5,492 nt of DNA from the NCBI GenBank assembly GCA_964442365.1, contig CAYTZA010000035.1:1-5492 (forward strand). The letters run 5' to 3'. Positions 1 through 4,744 of this stretch are shown here, one piece after another. The stretch is from CAYTZA01 sp964442365 (GTDB taxonomy: Bacteria > Patescibacteriota > Minisyncoccia > Phycocordibacterales > DAORIS01). The stretch's first letter is position 1, and the number at the start of each line of letters is the position of its first letter. A model generated the notes under the pieces. It did not search any database. It had not been told where the DNA came from and saw only the letters and a list, made by a program, of their open reading frames with translations. Made by a program: the position numbers and the translations under genes.

Positions 1-1782
1 GAGATACTAGCGATTACTTTTACAAATAAAGCAGCCAAAGAGATGCGAGAGCGTATTGGAGTACTGTTAGATCACGACAGAGAACTCAATATTCCTCTTT
101 CTATGCATGAAAAACCTTTTGTAAGTACTTTTCATTCACTTGGAGTACATATAATCAAAGAGCAAGCAGAGAAAGTTGGAGTTTCTAAAAATTTTACGAT
201 TTTAGATCGTGGAGATTCAAAGCGTTTAGTAAAAGAAGCCCTAGAAACACTGCGTTATGATGTTAAACAGTTTGAACCAGCAAAGATATTAGGTCTCATC
301 TCTCGTCACAAAGGCAATATGCTAAACGCCGAACGATACGAAGCTGAAACCGGCAATGGATACATAGAAAAAATCGTCGCTGAAGTTTGGCGTCTATATG
401 ATAAGTTATGCGCAAGAGAAAAAGCTCTTGATTTTGACGATTTACTTCTTAAAACTGCAGAGATTCTTAAACACAACGAAGCAGTGCGTCTTCACTACAG
501 CAATATTTGGAAATATGTTCATATAGATGAATATCAAGACACCAATCGCGTGCAATATTTTATTTCTAAACTACTCGCAGCAAATCATCGCAATATATGT
601 GCAGTGGGGGATATAGATCAAACAATATATAGTTGGCGAGGAGCAGACATATCAAATATTCTTAATTTTGAAAAAGATTATCCAGAAGCAAAAGTAGTTT
701 TACTTGAACAAAACTATCGCTCAACAAAAAATATTCTCGAAGCAGCCAACGGTGTAATTGAAAAAAACAAAAGACGTAAAAAGAAAACTCTCTTTACTGA
801 AAACGGGGAGGGAGAAAAGATCAGTCTTTATGGAGCATACGATGAAGCAGATGAAGCACATTTTATCGCTCTTAAAGCCAAAGAGTTAATCGGAGAAGGG
901 GTAGAGGCTTCTGAAATGGCAGTACTATATAGAGCAAACTTTCAATCACGTATTCTTGAAGAAGCATTTCTTTCGCATGGAGTACCGTATCAAGTACTTG
1001 GCACACGCTTCTTTGAAAGAAAGGAAATAAAAGATGCTGTCTCATATATACGTGCAGCGCAAAACCCTGAATCTTTAAGTGATATAAAACGTATAGTCAA
1101 TGCTCCTCCACGAGGAATAGGCAAAGTGGGATTATTAAAAATGCTTTCAGGAAAAAGAGAGGACTTGCCTGCGGCTCTTAAAATAAAAGCAGATAATCTA
1201 TACGGAATACTTGAACGCATACGTACAGAATCAACACGCATGAAACCGAGCGAACTTATTCGTTTTATGCTCGAAATTTCTGGTATACAAAAAAGTCTAG
1301 AAACGGGAATAGATGAAGATACTGAAAGAATCGAAAACCTCAAAGAACTTGTAACACTTGCAACACGTTATGATGGTATGGAAATCGGACAGGGTATAGA
1401 AAAACTTGTAGAAGATGTATCTTTAGCTTCAGATCAAGACTCCCTAGATAAAACCGCTCCAGCAGTACGTCTCATGACAGTACACGCTTCCAAAGGTCTC
1501 GAATTTGAATATGTTTTTATCGGTGGTCTTGAAGAAAAACTATTTCCACATGCCGCAAGAGACGCTGAGAAAAGTGACGATGAAGAAGAACGCCGTCTTT
1601 TCTACGTAGCGCTCACAAGAGCAAAAAAGAAATTGTATCTTTCATATGCCGGAGTACGAACTATTTTTGGATCAAAACAAATGAATATTCCTTCTTCTTT
1701 TGTAAGTGAAATAAGTGAACATTTACTTGAAGCAGAAACAAGTCAGGGTAGCGGTGTGAGAAAAGTAATATACTTTGATTAA
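1..1782 (+). CDS. uvrD: UvrD/PcrA-type superfamily 1A DNA helicase, 5' end cut by window
   Basis: This is an ATP-dependent 3'-5' DNA helicase of the UvrD/Rep/PcrA family, which acts in nucleotide excision repair, mismatch repair and replication restart in the cytoplasm. The frame is open from base 1, so 593 residues are visible and the true start lies upstream; the ATG at 43 is an internal Met in motif Ia. The Walker A loop (motif I) and Q motif are outside the window. Visible motifs, counting from base 1: Ia TFTNKAAKEM (6-15), TFHS (43-46), ALDFDDLLL (142-150), motif II IDEYQDTN (175-182), motif III VGDIDQTIYSWRGA (202-215), motif IV QNYRS (237-241), motif V MTVHASKGLEFE (492-503), motif VI FYVALTRAKKK (534-544). 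After motif VI and the usual FG..Q.N.PS.F segment the protein ends quickly. It therefore seems to lack the long C-terminal extension with the Tudor-like RNA polymerase-binding domain of Bacillus PcrA and E. coli UvrD. Its stop lies 3 bases before rsmA. uvrD, pcrA and rep cannot be told apart here. Confidence 0.96.
   Translation, partial: EILAITFTNKAAKEMRERIGVLLDHDRELNIPLSMHEKPFVSTFHSLGVHIIKEQAEKVGVSKNFTILDRGDSKRLVKEALETLRYDVKQFEPAKILGLISRHKGNMLNAERYEAETGNGYIEKIVAEVWRLYDKLCAREKALDFDDLLLKTAEILKHNEAVRLHYSNIWKYVHIDEYQDTNRVQYFISKLLAANHRNICAVGDIDQTIYSWRGADISNILNFEKDYPEAKVVLLEQNYRSTKNILEAANGVIEKNKRRKKKTLFTENGEGEKISLYGAYDEADEAHFIALKAKELIGEGVEASEMAVLYRANFQSRILEEAFLSHGVPYQVLGTRFFERKEIKDAVSYIRAAQNPESLSDIKRIVNAPPRGIGKVGLLKMLSGKREDLPAALKIKADNLYGILERIRTESTRMKPSELIRFMLEISGIQKSLETGIDEDTERIENLKELVTLATRYDGMEIGQGIEKLVEDVSLASDQDSLDKTAPAVRLMTVHASKGLEFEYVFIGGLEEKLFPHAARDAEKSDDEEERRLFYVALTRAKKKLYLSYAGVRTIFGSKQMNIPSSFVSEISEHLLEAETSQGSGVRKVIYFD
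1769..1774 (+). promoter_or_regulatory. possible -10 hexamer (TATACT) before rsmA, inside the helicase 3' end
   Basis: TATACT lies 11 bases before the rsmA ATG, inside the last codons of the helicase gene. There is no clear -35 and no TG extension. If used, it would start transcription around 1781 and give a leader of about 5 bases. The same hexamer precedes other genes in this window, which is the only reason to list it. It may be chance in AT-rich coding DNA, since rsmA can also be read from the upstream transcript. Confidence 0.2.
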
Positions 1783-1785
1783 TAT

Positions 1786-2574
1786 ATGCAAGCAAAAAAA
1801 TCTCTCGGACAAAATTTCTTAAAGTGTGGTTGGGCACTTACCGTTATTATTAAAAATGCCAATCTAAACAAAGAAAGTGTCGTACTTGAAATAGGCCCCG
1901 GAACCGGCCTTCTTACAGAAAGACTACTCGAAACCGGTGCCTCTGTGATTGCAGTAGAAAAAGACGATAGACTCATACCCGTACTTCAACACAAATTTAA
2001 AGACGCTCTCGCAAATAAAACACTCACACTTATCCATGGAGATATTCTTGATATTGAAATACGAAAGATACTACCTCTACCAAACATATTTTCTGTCATA
2101 GCAAATATTCCGTATTATATTACCGGACAATTTATACGGATTATGCTCGAAAGCGAACACCAACCACAAAACATGATTCTTATGCTTCAAAAAGAAGTGG
2201 TTAAGAGAATCATCGCTACAGATAAAAAAGAAAGTTTGCTATCTCTTTCCATAAAAGCATACGGCACTGCGCGCAAAGTTATCGATGTACCAAAAGAGTG
2301 TTTCACCCCCATGCCAAATGTAGATTCAGCCGTACTCCAAATAGAGCACATTTCAAAAGATTATTTTAAAGATTTCAGCGAGACGAAGTTTTTCGAAACT
2401 ATTCGCGCAGGTTTTGGTCAAAAAAGAAAACAGCTTGCAGGTAATCTTGCTAATCACTTTAATAAAAAGACAGAAGAAATAAAACTTTTGCTTGCGCAAG
2501 CACAAATACCCGAAAATGCACGTGCAGAGACACTGACCCTAGAACAGTGGGCTAATCTTATACGATTATATTAA
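1786..2574 (+). CDS. rsmA: 16S rRNA (adenine1518-N6/adenine1519-N6)-dimethyltransferase RsmA/KsgA
   Basis: RsmA transfers four methyl groups from S-adenosylmethionine to two adjacent adenines in the 3'-terminal helix of 16S rRNA, a late step in small-subunit maturation. The 262 residues match the usual family length. Visible motifs: N-terminal KKSLGQNFL (4-12), SAM-binding LEIGPGTGLLTE (34-45), acidic VEKDD (57-61) whose Glu58 should hold the SAM ribose, GDILD with Asp86, catalytic NIPYY (107-111), LMLQKEVVKRI (132-142), FTPMPNVDSAV (173-183), and the C-terminal FGQKRKQLAGNL segment that aids rRNA binding. The ATG at 1786 gives exactly the family N-terminus. It starts 3 bases after the helicase stop with no good Shine-Dalgarno, so translational coupling or a short leader is likely. 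Residue 14 is Cys where the bacterial homologues I recall have Asp or Ser after GQNFL-x. The last 9 bases overlap the convergent gene on the other strand. The family is clear. Confidence 0.97.
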   Translation: MQAKKSLGQNFLKCGWALTVIIKNANLNKESVVLEIGPGTGLLTERLLETGASVIAVEKDDRLIPVLQHKFKDALANKTLTLIHGDILDIEIRKILPLPNIFSVIANIPYYITGQFIRIMLESEHQPQNMILMLQKEVVKRIIATDKKESLLSLSIKAYGTARKVIDVPKECFTPMPNVDSAVLQIEHISKDYFKDFSETKFFETIRAGFGQKRKQLAGNLANHFNKKTEEIKLLLAQAQIPENARAETLTLEQWANLIRLY

Positions 2575-2934
2575 ACTGGAACCAGCGTTTGGCATAACGA
2601 GCAATCCCGCTCCGATAGGACAAACTCCAATAGGGCATGGTACTAAACAGGGAACTACTCCATATGATTTTCCAAGCACTCTTTGTCCAGGATGAGTCGG
2701 TGGGCCAAATTGTTTAAGAGCGCTTAAGGCTGTATAAAAATAAAAACGAATCTGCGGTGTAGGGGGTATAGCAGGAACAAACTCTTGAACAGTAACCAAA
2801 GTACCACCAATACAAGGAACTATTTTCATAACTCTACCACCAAAATCAAACGGTCGAACCGCATGTACATCTGTAGGAATACACACGCAAAGAGCTACTA
2901 ATACAATAAAAAAAGATACTCCAACAGATTTCAT
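2566..2934 (-). CDS. small secreted cysteine-containing protein (PF-x-GGR...PC type), function unknown
   Basis: This is a 122-residue protein with a clear Sec signal peptide: MKS start, hydrophobic core at about 6-19, and probable cleavage after VHA (residue 25). The mature part opens with RPFDFGGRV followed by VPC (Cys41), and later has a cluster of three cysteines (Cys96, Cys100, Cys105) in a Pro/Gly-rich segment, PCLVPCPIGVCPIG. Four mature cysteines would allow two disulfides. Short exported proteins with a PF-GGR...PC opening are, to my recollection, common in Parcubacteria and have no assigned function. The signal peptide, the family-like opening and the lack of a competing plus-strand frame support a real gene. 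Its 3' end overlaps the end of rsmA by 9 bases tail to tail, and it diverges from the gene at 2984. No good Shine-Dalgarno precedes the start, but a TATAAT lies 8 bases upstream. It could be a surface or periplasmic structural protein; no enzyme motif is visible. Confidence 0.78.
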   Translation of the reverse strand: MKSVGVSFFIVLVALCVCIPTDVHAVRPFDFGGRVMKIVPCIGGTLVTVQEFVPAIPPTPQIRFYFYTALSALKQFGPPTHPGQRVLGKSYGVVPCLVPCPIGVCPIGAGLLVMPNAGSSLI

Positions 2935-2942
2935 ATAAAGTA

Positions 2943-2948
2943 ATTATA
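2943..2948 (-). promoter_or_regulatory. -10 element (TATAAT) for the minus-strand secreted gene
   Basis: Read on the minus strand, bases 2948 to 2943 spell a perfect TATAAT. The predicted transcription start is near 2936 and the start codon is at 2934, so the mRNA would have almost no leader. No TTGACA-like -35 is seen at 16-18 bases. An alternative -10 on the same strand is the TATACT read from 2978 to 2973 inside the palindrome, which would give a leader of about 32 bases. Confidence 0.45.
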
Positions 2949-2962
2949 TACTATGTATTGTT

Positions 2963-2968
2963 TATACT
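2963..2968 (+). promoter_or_regulatory. candidate -10 (TATACT) for the gene starting at 2984
   Basis: TATACT is the left half of the palindrome and would place the transcription start near 2975, about 9 bases before the ATG at 2984. No Shine-Dalgarno lies between them. A TG occurs two bases upstream of the hexamer (2959-2960) instead of the usual one, and there is no clear -35. TATAGT at 2970-2975 is an equally possible -10 and would make the mRNA virtually leaderless. Confidence 0.4.
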
Positions 2969-2978
2969 ATATAGTATA
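2963..2978. repeat. 16-bp perfect palindrome in the divergent promoter region
   Basis: TATACTATATAGTATA reads the same on both strands. It is made of the 8-mer TATACTAT (2963-2970) and its inverse (2971-2978). A third, direct copy of TATACTAT lies at 2947-2954, 16 bases away. The region is the 49-base gap between two divergent genes. The palindrome may serve as paired back-to-back -10 elements, as the operator of a dimeric regulator, or both. The sequence is only A/T plus one C/G pair per half, so chance contributes. Confidence 0.6.
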
Positions 2979-2983
2979 CATAT

Positions 2984-3736
2984 ATGTATTTTTCCTCTCG
3001 TCAGTATACTGTTGCACTTATAGTCGGAATATTTTTAGTATTACTGTTTAGTATATTTTTATATAAAAACTATTCGCAAAATACAGAAATACTTTCTAAC
3101 GAAATACAAAACTCTGAAAATATAATTATAGCCACATCGACTATCATATCTGTAACACCGCCTTCTTCTTCAAGAATATTTGAGATTACACAGAATACAA
3201 ATACAGAAACTATAAACACTCCATCTCCTGTATCTACAACATATACAACACCAGTACAAAGCCCCTCAACAGAATCTCCAGACTATACACCACCAACAGA
3301 AATACAAGAGACTCCTGAACAACGAGCTTTGCGTATATATGCAAACAATTCCGGATCTATCTTACGTGATTTATATGAAATAGTATTTGATAATCAAAAT
3401 GTATTACTGTCTTTTGCAACAACAACACCCCCAACGAATCTTAGTTTACAAACCGTCATAGACGCACATACCAGTGCAATACAAAGACTACAAGCCGTGC
3501 AAGCACCGGGTATTGTTTTGTCTTTACATTCTTCGATACTCTCTCACACCACAATCATACGAGATACTCTTATACAGATACAAAACGAACAAACTTCTGC
3601 TTGGCAAACGTACAATACTTCTGTACAAAAAGTAATTGAATCGATTATAGAGATTGCAAAAATACTACGCACTCAAAAAATTGGACTCAAAATCGAAGAC
3701 CCTGGTTATATCTATCTCGATCTAACTACGGAGTGA
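2984..3736 (+). CDS. signal-anchored envelope protein with Ser/Thr/Pro-rich linker and helical C-terminal domain, function unknown
   Basis: I do not recognise a named family. The 250-residue protein begins with a short polar segment and one membrane span (about 9-27, rich in Val, Leu, Ile and Phe) that has no obvious cleavage site. It is thus probably an N-terminal anchor with the rest outside the cytoplasm. Residues about 31-112 are low complexity, rich in Ser, Thr, Pro, Asn and Gln, as in a stalk-like spacer. Residues about 113-235 look amphipathic and helical, and contain LQAVQAP...H with Leu169, Val172, Pro175 and His182. The same spacing occurs in the C-terminal domain of the next gene, which suggests a shared domain. 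There is no cysteine. The ATG at 2984 puts the anchor at the very N-terminus. Only 13 bases separate its stop from the next start, and the two probably work together in the envelope. No catalytic motif is visible. Confidence 0.82.
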   Translation: MYFSSRQYTVALIVGIFLVLLFSIFLYKNYSQNTEILSNEIQNSENIIIATSTIISVTPPSSSRIFEITQNTNTETINTPSPVSTTYTTPVQSPSTESPDYTPPTEIQETPEQRALRIYANNSGSILRDLYEIVFDNQNVLLSFATTTPPTNLSLQTVIDAHTSAIQRLQAVQAPGIVLSLHSSILSHTTIIRDTLIQIQNEQTSAWQTYNTSVQKVIESIIEIAKILRTQKIGLKIEDPGYIYLDLTTE

Positions 3737-3742
3737 TATACT
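3734..3742 (+). promoter_or_regulatory. extended -10 (TG-A-TATACT) overlapping the upstream stop codon
   Basis: TGATATACT fits an extended -10 element (TG, one base, then the hexamer). Its TG belongs to the TGA stop of the preceding gene. Seven bases separate the hexamer from the ATG at 3750, so transcription would begin at about 3749 and yield a leaderless mRNA. There is no convincing -35, which an extended -10 can tolerate. The GTGAT at 3733-3737 could instead act as a distant, weak ribosome-binding site on a read-through transcript. Confidence 0.4.
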
Positions 3743-3749
3743 AAACACA

Positions 3750-4694
3750 ATGCACACACCTTGGAAAAGAGTTTTTGTATTAAGTAGTGTTATAACCCTA
3801 AGTGGAGCGGGGATATGGCTTGTTTATATATATAAAACGTCAAATACCCAAATAACTTATAATACACCCTCTGATAGTCAAAAATCCCTTGTTCTTATCG
3901 GCAATACTCTTTCTGAAATAGACAGCGATAGTGACGGTCTTAAAGATTGGGAAGAGCATCTCTGGGGGACTGATAGAAATAAGACGGATAGCGATAGTGA
4001 CGGTACACCAGACGGTCTCGAAGTAAAACTAGCCAGAAACCCCATGATTAAGGGTCCAAACGACTCCCTTGCAGATTTTCCTTTAGGCTCTGCGACCACA
4101 ACAGCAACATTTACATCCTCTGACATACTATCTCAAGAACTTTTTGCTCGTTATGCTCAAGCCAAAAGCAGAAATGGCACTTTATCTCCAGCTGATCAAC
4201 AGCAAATCATCGAAGAAATCATAAAAAGAGCCGAATCTATCATAGAAAAGCCAAAAGAATATGGTTTTGGTTCACTTCAGATATTGCAAAACCCAAATAT
4301 TACACAAATACAGGCATATTATTCAAATATAAACAATATTTTACTAAAAGGACGACCCCAAAACGTAGGCAATGAACTTGCTTTACTTGGTGTAGCCGTA
4401 GAAACACGAGATGATACATCACTTTCTGAGGTTAAACGTATTGCTGTATTTTATGAAGATACAGCCAAAAAACTACTTTCTGTGTCTGTGCCAGCTAGTA
4501 TCGCTGAAGATCATTTATTTATTATAAATACATACCTTCGTATGGCTAAAAATGTTCTAGCTTTTGCTTATGCTCTCAGTGATCCTTTCGTGGCAAGTAC
4601 AAATTTGAGTGATTATATTAAAAATTCTGATCAGTTTACAAAAAACTTTCTTAATATAAAACAATATCTAGAAACAAACGGAATACAGCTATAA
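3750..4694 (+). CDS. signal-anchored protein with two DxDxDG (thrombospondin type 3-like) calcium-binding repeats
   Basis: This 314-residue protein has an N-terminal membrane anchor (about 8-28 after the basic WKR) without a clear cleavage site. It then carries two acidic repeats: DSDSDGLKDWEE at 58-69 and DSDSDGTPDGLE at 80-91, linked by HLWGTDRNKT. Asp side chains in DxDxDG loops bind calcium in thrombospondin type 3 and related bacterial repeats, so a calcium-stiffened segment outside the cell is likely. A short Thr/Ser/Ala-rich stretch near 110-125 leads into a long helical domain (about 125-314) that contains LLSVSVP...H (Leu242, Val245, Pro248, His255), matching the spacing in the preceding protein. 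It has no cysteine. Proteins with an anchor, such repeats and a helical tail are, as I recall, frequent in Parcubacteria and are annotated only as repeat-containing. It lies between two other exported proteins on the same strand. It could be a structural or adhesive surface component; a role in a secretion or pilus machine is speculation. Confidence 0.9.
   Translation: MHTPWKRVFVLSSVITLSGAGIWLVYIYKTSNTQITYNTPSDSQKSLVLIGNTLSEIDSDSDGLKDWEEHLWGTDRNKTDSDSDGTPDGLEVKLARNPMIKGPNDSLADFPLGSATTTATFTSSDILSQELFARYAQAKSRNGTLSPADQQQIIEEIIKRAESIIEKPKEYGFGSLQILQNPNITQIQAYYSNINNILLKGRPQNVGNELALLGVAVETRDDTSLSEVKRIAVFYEDTAKKLLSVSVPASIAEDHLFIINTYLRMAKNVLAFAYALSDPFVASTNLSDYIKNSDQFTKNFLNIKQYLETNGIQL
3921..4004 (+). 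repeat. two DxDxDG repeat units, near-identical at DNA level
   Basis: Bases 3921-3938 and 3987-4004 are the same 18-mer except for one silent C/T change (GAC/GAT), and encode DSDSDG twice at a 66-base (22-codon) spacing. The sequence outside the cores differs between units. This fits an internal duplication of one repeat with the calcium-ligand core held constant. Confidence 0.8.
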
Positions 4695-4721
4695 GATATC
4701 CCCAGAGAATATGCAAGTGCG

Positions 4722-4730
4722 TGATACAAT
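4722..4730 (+). promoter_or_regulatory. extended -10 (TG-A-TACAAT) before the last gene
   Basis: TGATACAAT matches an extended -10 with the hexamer TACAAT at 4725-4730. It predicts transcription from about 4737, an 8-base leader before the ATG at 4745. No -35 is evident. It lies in the 50-base gap after the preceding gene, where no terminator hairpin is seen. GTGAT at 4732-4736, 8 bases before the ATG, could pair weakly with the 16S rRNA tail if a longer transcript is used. Confidence 0.45.
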
Positions 4731-4744
4731 AGTGATGTATAGAC

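Noticed and set aside
603..645. VGDIDQTIYS in helicase motif III instead of the E. coli VGDDDQSIYG as a functional change
   Set aside because: The residue between the two Asp varies in the family (PcrA has GDADQSIY) and the key Asp, Gln, Tyr, Trp and Arg are kept.
990..1343. 117-codon open frame on the minus strand
   Set aside because: It lies wholly opposite the conserved helicase coding sequence and has no signal of an independent protein.
1779..1976. 65-codon open frame on the minus strand
   Set aside because: It is antisense to the SAM-binding region of rsmA and is explained by that gene's codons.
2575..2610. Small inverted repeat CTGG-AA-CCAG after rsmA as a terminator
   Set aside because: The stem is only 4 bp with a 2-base loop and no T-run follows; it also lies inside the minus-strand gene.
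3734..3736. TGA read as glycine or tryptophan (alternative code)
   Set aside because: Read-through meets TAG within about 20 codons and is in a different frame from the next clear gene, so TGA is a normal stop here.
3878..4126. 82-codon minus-strand frame rich in Ser and Leu
   Set aside because: It is a shadow of the DxDxDG repeat region; the repeated composition comes from the plus-strand Asp/Ser codons.
4695..4744. Short gap as a site for a small RNA or terminator
   Set aside because: Only a promoter-like -10 is visible; there is no stable hairpin.
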